Assembly (NCBI GenBank): GCA_021324575.1 | Contig: JAJPIW010000027.1 | Coordinates: 1 to 64,000 of the forward strand | Direction: 5' to 3' | DNA length: 64,000 bases | Source: Intrasporangiaceae bacterium | Lineage (GTDB): Bacteria; Actinomycetota; Actinomycetes; Actinomycetales; Dermatophilaceae | In this document: piece by piece, positions 10,205 through 17,365 of the stretch | Layout: the number at the start of each line of letters is the position of its first letter | Position numbering within the stretch: the stretch's first letter is position 1 | Notes under the pieces: generated by a model | Seen by the model: only the letters and a program-made list of their open reading frames with translations | What the model was told of the DNA's origin: nothing | The model's database searches: none | Position numbers and translations under genes: made by a program

Positions 10205-11140
10205 ATGGCCGGTCGGCTGCTCGTCATACTGCTTGTCCCGCTCGGCGTGGCCGCCCTGGTCTTCGGGTTGGCCCGCGCGTTGGCCAGGCGGGGATGGTCC
10301 GGACGCGCGCGAGCCGCTCGGGTTCGTTCGGTCGCCGGCGGGTTCGCCTCCGTCGTCGGGCTGCTCGTGGGCCTGGCCTTCGTGACGACAACGGACCTCA
10401 CCCCGGCCAGCCTGGTCGCCGCCACGGCGCCGGCCCTCGTCGCGACGGTCATGCTGCTCGCCTCGACCATGGTCGAGCTCACCTGGCCCAAGCCGGCCGG
10501 TCAGGTGCGTGTCGCCCGGATCGGGGCTCGGCGACCGGCGGCCCCGCGAACACTCGGGCGGATCCTGGCCGGCTCACTCGCGGCGAGCACGTCGTTGCTG
10601 GTCGCGGGCGGACTCACCGCCACCGACGACGGTCGGCGCGTCGAGGTCGCCTGGGGCAACGGGTCGACCAGCCACGGCCCGTGGCCGGGTTGGTACTACG
10701 GCATCCCGATGGGGGCGGCCCTCCTCGTCCTCCTTGCCGTCACCCTCTGGTCAGTCCGGGTCGTCGACACCCGCCCAGCCCTCGGACCGGGCCAGTCAGA
10801 CGTCGACGTCACGGCCCGCACGCTCAGCAAGGCGCGGGTGCTGCGGACGGCCTGCCTCGGCGCGCTGGGCACCACCGCTCCGCTCGCCGTCGTCATGGGC
10901 AGCGGACTCAACGCGCTCGCCAACAACCTGCGGATGAACGAGTCACCTCTGGCCCATCAGGTGCCCCTGGACTGGCGCCAGGACATCGGCTTCGGCCTGA
11001 TCGGAGTGGCCCTGGTCTGCCTCTTCCTCGTCCTCGTCGTCCTCGCCTGGCACGGGCCGGCCGCCGTGCGGGTGGCGGAGCCGGGCACCGGGTCCGCCAC
11101 CAGCGGGACGGCCGGCCCGATGCCCGCGGCCCGCCCATGA
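10205..11140 (+). CDS. hypothetical membrane protein co-transcribed with a GntR regulator
   Basis: A 311-residue membrane protein with about six hydrophobic segments (residues 3-24, 43-62, 70-88, 115-135, 160-180 and a strong last one near 262-283) and a Pro/Gly-rich C-terminal tail. I do not recognise a named family. GGAGGG precedes the ATG at 10205. The TGA stop overlaps the ATG of the GntR gene by four bases, a translationally coupled pair. YtrA-type regulators usually sit with membrane proteins or ABC transporters, so this protein is likely what the regulator controls. Confidence 0.6.
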   Translation: MAGRLLVILLVPLGVAALVFGLARALARRGWSGRARAARVRSVAGGFASVVGLLVGLAFVTTTDLTPASLVAATAPALVATVMLLASTMVELTWPKPAGQVRVARIGARRPAAPRTLGRILAGSLAASTSLLVAGGLTATDDGRRVEVAWGNGSTSHGPWPGWYYGIPMGAALLVLLAVTLWSVRVVDTRPALGPGQSDVDVTARTLSKARVLRTACLGALGTTAPLAVVMGSGLNALANNLRMNESPLAHQVPLDWRQDIGFGLIGVALVCLFLVLVVLAWHGPAAVRVAEPGTGSATSGTAGPMPAARP

Positions 11141-11514
11141 CCGAGCTCGACATCTCCGTCGACCTCGCGGCGGCCGAGCCACCGTACGAGCAGGTCCGAG
11201 CCCAGCTCGCCGGTTACATCGTCGGCGGCGCCCTGCCCGAGGGTGAGCGCCTTCCGCCGATCCGGATCCTGGCCGCCGACCTCGGCCTCGCCACCAACAC
11301 GGTGGGCCGGGCCTACAAGGAGCTGGAGGCTGCGGGCCTGGTGACCACCCGGCGCCGCACCGGCACGATCGTCACCGGACGCCAGTCGCTCGCCGACCCG
11401 GTCCTCGGAGCCAGCGCCACGGCATACGCCCGCAGTGCCCTTCGGGCCGGACTGAGCGAGTCCGCCGCCCTCGATCTCGTGCGCGCCGCCCTGCGTGCGG
11501 CCAGCCCGGGCTGA
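11137..11514 (+). CDS. GntR family regulator, YtrA-like short form
   Basis: A 125-residue regulator consisting of the GntR winged helix (PPYEQVRAQLAGYI, then LPPIRILAADLGLATNTVGR) plus a short C-terminal helix, the size typical of the YtrA subfamily, which lacks a large effector domain. It binds DNA as a dimer. The start ATG at 11137 overlaps the upstream stop (ATGA). A likely operator is the 26-bp inverted repeat at 10158-10183 in the promoter of the same operon. The effector is unknown. Confidence 0.85.
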   Translation: MTELDISVDLAAAEPPYEQVRAQLAGYIVGGALPEGERLPPIRILAADLGLATNTVGRAYKELEAAGLVTTRRRTGTIVTGRQSLADPVLGASATAYARSALRAGLSESAALDLVRAALRAASPG

Positions 11515-11542
11515 CCCCTGCGAGCGGGCAACACACCTCGTT

Positions 11543-11571
11543 TTGGCGGTTCGCGGGGCGACCCGTATGAT
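11543..11571 (+). promoter_or_regulatory. promoter of the tRNA-Glu/tRNA-Asp unit
   Basis: TTGGCG (11543-11548) and TATGAT (11566-11571) are separated by exactly 17 bases, about 60 bp upstream of the mature 5' end of tRNA-Glu. It is the best sigma-70-like promoter in the window. One transcript through both tRNAs to the strong hairpin at 11817 fits the spacing. Confidence 0.7.
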
Positions 11572-11632
11572 TTCGGAGTCCTCAACGGATCCGAGCCTGG
11601 CTCGCCAGCGACGGGCTCTGTCATCGGACCGG

Positions 11633-11705
11633 GTCCCCATCGTCTAGCGGCCCAGGACCCCGCCCTTTCACGGCGGTAGCACGGGTTCGAATCCCGTTGG
11701 GGATA
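11633..11705 (+). tRNA. tRNA-Glu (UUC anticodon)
   Basis: A 73-nt cloverleaf. The acceptor arms are GTCCCCA and TGGGGAT, the anticodon stem is CCGCC/GGCGG with loop CTTTCAC (anticodon TTC), and the T loop is GGGTTCGAATCCC. CCA is not encoded. Confidence 0.95.
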
Positions 11706-11734
11706 CGCATGTCAAGCAAGGCCTTGCACCACGA

Positions 11735-11808
11735 GGCCCCGTAGCGCAGTTGGTTAGCGCGCCGCCCTGTCACGGCGGAGGTCGCCGGTTCGAGCCCGGT
11801 CGGGGTCG
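11735..11808 (+). tRNA. tRNA-Asp (GUC anticodon)
   Basis: A 74-nt cloverleaf, 29 bp after tRNA-Glu. The acceptor arms are GGCCCCG and CGGGGTC, the anticodon loop is CTGTCAC (anticodon GTC), and the T arm is CCGGTTCGAGCCCGG. CCA is not encoded. Confidence 0.95.
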
Positions 11809-11816
11809 CTCAAGAA

Positions 11817-11859
11817 CGCAGAACGGGAGAGTCCAGGCAACTGGCTCTCCCGTTCTGCG
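11817..11859 (+). terminator. terminator after tRNA-Asp
   Basis: CGCAGAACGGGAGAG (11817-11831) and CTCTCCCGTTCTGCG (11845-11859) make a perfect 15-bp stem with a 13-base loop. It begins 8 bases after tRNA-Asp, with no clear U-run. Between it and the vapB remnant (11860-11947) I see nothing else. Confidence 0.85.
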
Positions 11860-11947
11860 TGCGTCGTCAAAGGTCCGCGCAGTCCTCACCTGGCTGACCA
11901 GGCTTCCCGGCCCACGGCTGTGGAGAGCTGGGTGCAAGGAGGAGCAC

Positions 11948-12144
11948 ATGGCGACGAACCTGGCAGTCGATCCGGGGTGCGGACCAAGAAGGAAGCAGTC
12001 ACCATCGCGCTCCAGGAGTTCATCGCGCGCCGGGAGCAATGAACACTGCTTGACCTGTTCGGCACGCTGGAGTGGGACGAGGACTACGACGTCAAGCAGG
12101 AGCGTCTCGCGCGCGACCGCAAGCTGGGCCTTCTCGACACGTGA
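11948..12144 (+). pseudogene. vapB-type antitoxin remnant
   Basis: The fragments spell a VapB antitoxin in broken frames. The first frame, from the ATG at 11948, gives MATNLAVDPG. After a frame change near 11975 another frame gives VRTKKEAVTIALQEFIARREQ, which ends at an in-frame TGA (about 12040), and the same frame continues with TLLDLFGTLEWDEDYD to the TGA at 12142. The order and sequence match an intact VapB (DUF2191-type), but about 15 residues are missing and one nonsense codon is present. A good ribosome site (AAGGAGGAGC) remains upstream. The antitoxin cannot be made intact. Confidence 0.8.
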
Positions 12145-12480
12145 CACTTCTCGTCGACACGAGCGGCTGGTCCTTGGCGTTCAGGCGTGACAGCCCTCCG
12201 AATGTTCCCGACGTGGCTCGCCTGGCCACCGCACTCAAGGGAGCCGAAGACGTGGTGTCCACGGGGATCATCCAGCTGGAGCTGTTGACGGGGTTCATCC
12301 CTACCCGCATCCAAGAGTCATTGGAACAACGCTTCGCTGCCATGGCCCCTGGTGGAGCCGAGGCGGGAGGACCACCTCGCGGCAGCGCGCCTCGGTCGCA
12401 CCTGTCGTGAAGCCGACGCTCTGGACCTCACGGTCGAATGCGACAGCGAGGCAGCTGAGCGACACCGCTCCGGGCCCTGC
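12141..12480 (+). pseudogene. vapC-type PIN-domain toxin remnant
   Basis: It begins with a GTG overlapping the antitoxin stop (ACGTGA), the usual vapBC junction. VTLLVDTSGWSLAFRRD carries the first PIN aspartate, and IIQLELLTGF carries the conserved glutamate region. Near 12350 the frame is lost; the plus-one frame resumes with EPRREDHLAAARLGRTCREA, the expected next helix, and then homology fades by about 12480, where an inverted-repeat pair begins. The distal catalytic Asp residues are missing, so the toxin is dead as well. Confidence 0.75.
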
Positions 12481-12481
12481 C

Positions 12482-12573
12482 AACAGGCAGTAGTGGTGGC
12501 TCGTATGCCGGGCGTGGCGGGCGCGCGCTCGGGGAGAGAAGAGCGACACGGCATACGGTAGGTACTGCCTGTT
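12482..12573. repeat. inverted-repeat element, copy 1
   Basis: AACAGGCAGTA (12482-12492) and its reverse complement TACTGCCTGTT (12563-12573) enclose 70 bases. The same pair encloses a different 61-base interior at 23.1 kb. GGGCC occurs shortly outside the left end here and outside both ends of copy 2. It begins just where the vapC remnant stops being recognisable. No coding sequence seen. Confidence 0.6.
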
Positions 12574-12615
12574 CAAGGGACCGCAGCGCGCTGTCTCCGC
12601 CCCCCGAAGCCCGCG

Positions 12616-12643
12616 TTGACTTCCGAGTGACAGAAGATAGTAT
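12616..12643 (+). promoter_or_regulatory. putative promoter of the malic enzyme operon
   Basis: TTGACT (12616-12621) and TAGTAT (12638-12643) with a 16-base spacer lie about 40 bp before the ATG at 12683. GAGGAG precedes the start. No clear operator was found. Confidence 0.5.
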
Positions 12644-12682
12644 CCACGATAAGGAAAAGTCGTCTCACTGAGGAGCGTCGAC

Positions 12683-14077
12683 ATGCCGACACCGAGCCCG
12701 GGCAACGCCATCACCGTCCGCGTGGAGGCGCCGGCCACGATCGAGACGACCGGGCTGTTGGCGACTGCGGTGTCGGAGATGGGTGGGTCGATCACCGCCC
12801 TCGATGTCGTGGAGTCGCGCAGTGACCACATCGTCGTCGACGTCACCTGCAACACCACCGACGACGAGCACGCCGGCCGGATCACCGCCCACCTCGAGGA
12901 GCTCGACGGGGTGACGGTCCGCAAGGTGAGCGACCGGACCTTCCTGCTCCACCTCGGCGGCAAGCTCGAGGTCGTCCCCAAGGTGCCGCTCAAGCATCGC
13001 GACGACCTGTCCCGTGCCTACACCCCCGGCGTCGCCCGCATCTGCATGGCCATCTACGAGCACCCCGAGGACGCCCGCCGGCTGACCATCAAGCGCAACA
13101 CCGTCGCCGTCGTCACCGACGGGTCTGCCGTCCTCGGCCTCGGCAACATCGGCCCGGCCGCCGCGCTCCCCGTCATGGAAGGCAAGGCGGCGCTGTTCAA
13201 GCAGTTCGCCGGCGTCGACGCCTGGCCGGTGTGCCTGGACACCCAGGACACCGAGGAGATCATCATGATCGTCAAGGCGATCGCCCCGGTCTACGGCGGC
13301 GTCAACCTGGAGGACATCTCCGCACCGCGCTGCTTCGAGATCGAGGCCCGGCTGCGCGCCGAGCTCGACATCCCGGTCTTCCACGACGACCAGCACGGGA
13401 CCGCGGTCGTCGTGCTCGCCGCCCTCACCAACGCCCTGCGGGTCGTCGGCAAGAAGATCGAGGACGTCTCGATCGTCGTCAGCGGGGTGGGTGCGGCCGG
13501 GCACGCCATCGTCCGGCTGCTCGACGCCCAGGGAGCGGGCGACATCGTGGGCTGCGACCGGCGCGGCGCCCTCGACCCCGACGCCGAGCACACCGACAGC
13601 TTCCGCGGCTGGATCGCCACCCACACCAACCCCCGGCGCAAGACCGGCACGCTCGCCGAGGTCCTGCGCGGCGCCGACGTCTTCATCGGCGTCTCGGCGC
13701 CCAACCTGCTCACCGGCGACGACATCGCGACGATGGCCGACAAGGCCATCGTCTTCGCCCTCGCCAACCCCGACCCCGAGGTCGACCCCGTCGCGGCGAG
13801 CAAGCACGCGGCCGTCGTCGCCACCGGCCGCTCGGACTACCCCAACCAGATCAACAACGTCCTCGCGTTCCCCGGCATCTTCCGCGGCCTGCTCGACGCC
13901 AACGTCAGCGACATCACCGATGCGATGATGATCGCCGCCGCGACGGCGATCGCCGACTGCGTCGACCCGAGCGAGCTCAACGCGAGCTTCATCGTCCCGA
14001 GTGTCTTCGACAGCGCAGTGGCCCCGGCCGTCGCGGCCGCGGTCGTCGCCACCGCCAAAGGAGAGGCCCAGCAGTGA
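12683..14077 (+). CDS. NAD(P)-dependent malic enzyme with N-terminal ACT domain
   Basis: A 464-residue malic enzyme (malate to pyruvate and CO2). Residues 1-80 form an ACT-like regulatory domain (ITVRVEAPATIETTGLLA). The catalytic part shows SRAYTPGVA, the TDGSAVLGLGNIGP segment, metal-site residues in FEIEARL and FHDDQHGTAVV, the dinucleotide fold VVSGVGAAGHA, and NQINNVLAFPG. This is the small bacterial type without a phosphotransacetylase tail. Here it could take the malate made from glyoxylate by the malate synthase at 40.7 kb to pyruvate, which would explain its place at the edge of the purine region. The next gene starts inside its stop codon (GTGA). Confidence 0.9.
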   Translation: MPTPSPGNAITVRVEAPATIETTGLLATAVSEMGGSITALDVVESRSDHIVVDVTCNTTDDEHAGRITAHLEELDGVTVRKVSDRTFLLHLGGKLEVVPKVPLKHRDDLSRAYTPGVARICMAIYEHPEDARRLTIKRNTVAVVTDGSAVLGLGNIGPAAALPVMEGKAALFKQFAGVDAWPVCLDTQDTEEIIMIVKAIAPVYGGVNLEDISAPRCFEIEARLRAELDIPVFHDDQHGTAVVVLAALTNALRVVGKKIEDVSIVVSGVGAAGHAIVRLLDAQGAGDIVGCDRRGALDPDAEHTDSFRGWIATHTNPRRKTGTLAEVLRGADVFIGVSAPNLLTGDDIATMADKAIVFALANPDPEVDPVAASKHAAVVATGRSDYPNQINNVLAFPGIFRGLLDANVSDITDAMMIAAATAIADCVDPSELNASFIVPSVFDSAVAPAVAAAVVATAKGEAQQ

Positions 14078-15342
14078 CCGACGCCAACCTCGACCTCGCC
14101 GGGCTCACGGCCGAGGTCGACCGGATCAATGCTGACGCGGATCTCGCTCTGGCACAGGGCTATCCGGGCGACCGCGGAGTGCGGCAGCCCGTCCACACGG
14201 TCTACGTCCCCGCCGACCGGTTCACCGCCGACCTCGCGCCCACCTGGGGCCAGTCCGCGCTCAAGGTCCTCGACGAGCACGGTATGCCGGAGGCTCTCGT
14301 CTCCCTCGCGCCGGCCCTGGCACAGGGAGACGTCGACGGGCTCCGTGAGCGCGTCGTGGCCAAGCTCGGCAGCGAGCCGATCGAGGACCTGCGCATCGAC
14401 TTCGAGGACGGCTACGGCAACCGCCCCGACGAGGTCGAGGACTCTGCCGTCGCCGCCGCCGCTGCTTCGCTCGCCGAGGCGCGGGCCGCCGGGACGGCGC
14501 CGCCGTTCACCGGCATCCGGTTCAAGAGCCTCGAACCCGCCACTCGGGGGCGCGGACTGCGCACGCTGGGACTGTTCGTCGCGGCGCTCGCCGACCAGGG
14601 CGGCATACCCGATGGGTTCGTCGTCACCCTGCCCAAGGTGACCGCCCTCGAGCAGGTGACCGGCATGGTCGCCGCGTGCGACCACCTCGAGCGCAACCTC
14701 GAGCTCCCTTCTGGCGCAATGAAGTTCGAGATCCAGGTCGAGACTCCACAGTCGATCATGGGCTCGGACGGCAGCGCCCTCGTCGCCCGGATGATCCATG
14801 CCGGGGCGGGGCGGGTGACCAGCCTGCACTACGGCACCTACGACTACTCGGCGTCGACCGGGATCGCGGCCCAGTTCCAGAGCATGGAGCACCCCGTAGC
14901 CGACCACGCCAAGGCGGTCATGCAGGTCGCGGCAGCCGGGACCGGGGTGCACCTCTCGGACGGGTCGACCAACGTCCTGCCGGTCGGTGACGCCGCCGCC
15001 ATCCACGCGGCCTGGGCGCTGCACCTGCGGCTCGTGCGGCGGTCGCTGGAGCGCGGCTACTACCAGGGGTGGGACCTTCATGCGCACCAGCTCCCGACGA
15101 GATTCCTTGCCACGTATGCGTTCTACGCAGCTGCCTTCGAGGGCGCCGCAGACCGGCTGCGGCGCTACGTCTCCCAGGACGCCTCCGGGTTCCTCGACGA
15201 ACCGGCCACCGCTCGGGCCATGGCCGACGTCATCGTCCGCGGCGTCGAGTGCGGTGCCATCGACCCCGCCGAGGCGACTCGGCGCACCGGTGTCGACGCC
15301 GCCGGGCTCGCCACCCTCGCCAAGCGGCCCACGGTGAGCTGA
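14074..15342 (+). CDS. DUF6986 / HpcH-HpaI-like aldolase family protein
   Basis: A 422-residue TIM-barrel protein resembling citrate lyase beta/HpcH-type aldolases. Diagnostic stretches are DLRIDFEDGYGNRPDE, GIRFKSLEP, KFEIQVETPQSIMG and LHYGTYDY; the Glu and Asp residues fit a divalent-metal site for a keto-acid substrate. The reaction is not known. Its four-base overlap with malic enzyme and its distance from urate oxidase suggest a role in C2/C3 acids derived from purine breakdown, but that is inference. The start GTG at 14074 overlaps the previous stop. Confidence 0.75.
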   Translation: MTDANLDLAGLTAEVDRINADADLALAQGYPGDRGVRQPVHTVYVPADRFTADLAPTWGQSALKVLDEHGMPEALVSLAPALAQGDVDGLRERVVAKLGSEPIEDLRIDFEDGYGNRPDEVEDSAVAAAAASLAEARAAGTAPPFTGIRFKSLEPATRGRGLRTLGLFVAALADQGGIPDGFVVTLPKVTALEQVTGMVAACDHLERNLELPSGAMKFEIQVETPQSIMGSDGSALVARMIHAGAGRVTSLHYGTYDYSASTGIAAQFQSMEHPVADHAKAVMQVAAAGTGVHLSDGSTNVLPVGDAAAIHAAWALHLRLVRRSLERGYYQGWDLHAHQLPTRFLATYAFYAAAFEGAADRLRRYVSQDASGFLDEPATARAMADVIVRGVECGAIDPAEATRRTGVDAAGLATLAKRPTVS

Positions 15343-15653
15343 TGTCACCGGGGCTACCGTTGGCAGGTATGCGGGTTCGCGCGGAGTTCACGACCGAGCC
15401 GTTCCACGGCGAGGGCGAGCCCCCGGAGCACGTCGTCGCGACGGCCGCTCCGCTCCTCGATGCCGGTCTCGTCCCGGACATCGGCCCGCTCGGCACGTCG
15501 GTGGAGGGTGACGCCGAGACGGTCGTGTCGGCGCTGACCGAGGCCATCCGCGAGGCTCTCGCGCAGGGAGCGACCCGGTTCACACTGCAGATCGACGCCG
15601 ACGTGGACGCAGCGAGCGGGCCGGCCGGGTCGAACGCCCACGGTGGCTCGTGA
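15342..15653 (+). CDS. YkoF/MTH1187-like thiamine-binding family protein
   Basis: A small alpha/beta protein of about 100 residues with the pattern of the MTH1187/YkoF superfamily: VRAEFTTEPF, then TSVEGDAETVVSALTEAIREAL and RFTLQIDADVD. Relatives bind thiamine or related ligands without catalysis. Two starts are possible: ATG at 15342, overlapping the previous stop as TGATG, and ATG at 15369, where the domain homology begins. The 3' end overlaps the next gene (GTGA). A link to the thiamine-diphosphate enzyme Gcl downstream is tempting but untested. Confidence 0.6.
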   Translation: MSPGLPLAGMRVRAEFTTEPFHGEGEPPEHVVATAAPLLDAGLVPDIGPLGTSVEGDAETVVSALTEAIREALAQGATRFTLQIDADVDAASGPAGSNAHGGS

Positions 15654-16102
15654 GCACCGTGCCCGTCGACCGTCCGGACCACACCGCCGACGCCGAGATC
15701 GCTGCTGAGACAGGCGAGCTGGCGGCAGCGCTCCAGCCGTTGCTCGACCGGGTCGGGGGGGCCGTCGTCGACCCGGCCGAGGCCGTGACCGACGGTGACA
15801 TCGCCGTGCCGTGGAAGGGCGAGATCGCCTTCCACGTCCGGCTCGACCAGTCGGCGGCCGGCTCGTCGTCACCCCCGGGCGACCTCACCGACGCCCTGGC
15901 CAACCTGATCGCCGAGGTCGAGCGCGAGCTCGGCTCGGCCCTGGCCGCGCTCCCCCGGGCCGGCAAGCAGCGCGCCGTGCGACTGCTGGAGGAGCGCGGC
16001 GCGTTCGAGCTGCGCCGCTCGGCCGAGACCGTGGCCGATGCACTAGGCGTCACCCGGTTCACGGTCTACAACTACCTCAACCGGTCCCGCGCCGACGGCT
16101 GA
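15650..16102 (+). CDS. helix-turn-helix regulator (YheO-type HTH C-terminus)
   Basis: A 150-residue protein whose last 45 residues (LLEERGAFELRRSAETVA, then DALGVTRFTVYNYLNR) form the HTH of the YheO/HTH_22 type. The N-terminal 90 residues are acidic and helical without a named domain; the usual YheO PAS-like sensor is not evident. The start GTG at 15650 overlaps the previous stop. It closes the four-gene malic enzyme operon and is followed by a hairpin, so it may regulate that operon or the divergently positioned urate genes. Target unknown. Confidence 0.65.
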   Translation: MSTVPVDRPDHTADAEIAAETGELAAALQPLLDRVGGAVVDPAEAVTDGDIAVPWKGEIAFHVRLDQSAAGSSSPPGDLTDALANLIAEVERELGSALAALPRAGKQRAVRLLEERGAFELRRSAETVADALGVTRFTVYNYLNRSRADG

Positions 16103-16134
16103 CCGGCGCCGTTCGGGCAGATGCCGCAGTCGAC

Positions 16135-16184
16135 TGATCACGACGCGCGGGGCTGGCGACCGAGGACCCCGGGTGTCGTGATCA
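16135..16184 (+). terminator. terminator of the malic enzyme operon
   Basis: TGATCACGAC (16135-16144) and GTCGTGATCA (16175-16184) are perfect 10-bp arms; the 30-base interior also contains CGGGG and CCCCG that can extend the stem. It lies 33 bp after the HTH gene. No U-tract. Confidence 0.6.
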
Positions 16185-16260
16185 CTCGACCGCGGGTTCC
16201 CGGTGCGGCTGGCGGGAGCGGCAGCCGAGCGGCCGGCATACAGATGGCGGGATCGAATTT

Positions 16261-16327
16261 CAACAAACTGTTGACGAACCGGGCCCTCGGTTCTACTGTT
16301 CCGTTATCCGCAAGTGGGTTTCCGCAT
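16261..16327 (+). promoter_or_regulatory. urate oxidase promoter with a 13-bp palindromic operator
   Basis: TTGACG (16271-16276) and TACTGT (16294-16299) are 17 bases apart. CAACA-AAC-TGTTG (16261-16273) overlaps the -35; its exact reverse complement is found upstream of xdhA at 34493. Just after the -10, TTCCGTTATCCGCAAG and TTTCCGCATCC (16299-16328) carry GGAA/TTCC half-sites similar to those in the IclR-aceB and hyi promoters. Two regulators could therefore act here. The sequence matches are seen; the protein assignments are inferred. Confidence 0.65.
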
Positions 16328-16398
16328 CCCGGACGTATGCCGAACCGACCACAGCCCGGCCATGAACGAGCCGGCCCACCCGAAGAGGAACCGACCCG

Positions 16399-17304
16399 AT
16401 GAGCATCGTCCTCGGAGCCAACCAGTACGGCAAGGCGGAGAACCGCGTCGTGCGGATCTACCGCGACACCGTCCGCCACGAGATCCGCGACCTCAACGTC
16501 TCGACGTCGCTGCGCGGTGACTTCGAGGCGGCGCACACCGACGGCGACCAGGCTGACATCCTGCCCACCGACACCCAGAAGAACACGGCGTTCGCCTACG
16601 CCAAGGAGCACGGCGTCACCTCGCCGGAGGACTACGCCCTCGCACTCGGCCGCCATTTCCTCGACGCGGCACCCAAGGCCGACGCGGCTCGGATCGCCGT
16701 CGAGGAGTACGCCTGGGACCGCGCCCCGGTCGGACCCGACGGCCACGACCACGCCTTCGTCCGCCGCGGCGGGGCGACCCGGACCGCCGTCGTGACGGTC
16801 GATGGACACGGAGCCGGGCAGGCGGCATACGTCATCGCCGGGGTCCAGGACCTCGTCGTGCTCAAGTCGACCGGCTCGGAGTTCAAGGGCTTCCTCAAGG
16901 ACGAGTACACGACCCTGCCCGAGGCCGACGACCGGATCCTCGCGACCTCGCTGGTGGCGCGGTGGCGTTACGACGGCACCGACGTGGACTGGAACGCGGC
17001 ATACGACAGCATCCTGCAGCTGCTCCTCGAGGCGTTCGCCACCACCTACAGCCGGGCCCTCCAGGAGACCCTGTACGCCATGGGCCGGGCCGTCCTCGAG
17101 GCGCACCCGGAGGTGGCCGAGGTGAGGTTCTCGGCACCCAACAAGCACCACTTCCTCTATGACCTCTCGCCCTTCGGGCTGGAGAACAACGGCGAGGTCT
17201 TCATCGCCGCCGACCGGCCCTACGGCCTCATCGAGGCGACCGTCACCCGCGACGACGCCTCGGACCCCGGCAACGCCTGGGTCAGCACGCCCGGCTTCGT
17301 CTGA
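16399..17304 (+). CDS. pucL: urate oxidase (factor-independent urate hydroxylase)
   Basis: A 301-residue cofactor-free uricase that oxidises urate to 5-hydroxyisourate with O2 and releases H2O2. The start matches the family (YGKAENRVVRIYRD). The catalytic Thr segment is DTQKNTAFAYAKEHG near residue 58, the substrate-binding region is FKGFLKDEYTTLPE, and the C-terminal signature is NKHHFLYDLSPFG. Length is normal. It heads a run with the permease-OHCU fusion, uraD and uraH (gaps of 61, 1 and -1 bp), which converts imported or XDH-made urate to allantoin. GAGG precedes the ATG at 16399 at moderate distance. Regulation is likely through the palindrome over its -35. Confidence 0.95.
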   Translation: MSIVLGANQYGKAENRVVRIYRDTVRHEIRDLNVSTSLRGDFEAAHTDGDQADILPTDTQKNTAFAYAKEHGVTSPEDYALALGRHFLDAAPKADAARIAVEEYAWDRAPVGPDGHDHAFVRRGGATRTAVVTVDGHGAGQAAYVIAGVQDLVVLKSTGSEFKGFLKDEYTTLPEADDRILATSLVARWRYDGTDVDWNAAYDSILQLLLEAFATTYSRALQETLYAMGRAVLEAHPEVAEVRFSAPNKHHFLYDLSPFGLENNGEVFIAADRPYGLIEATVTRDDASDPGNAWVSTPGFV

Positions 17305-17365
17305 GCTCTCCTCTGCTCCAGGCGTCCAGCCCGGCACACTTCCTCGCAGAACCAGGAGATTTCCC

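Noticed and set aside
11948-12410. Functional VapBC toxin-antitoxin system
   Set aside because: Both genes need frame changes, and the antitoxin has an additional internal stop.
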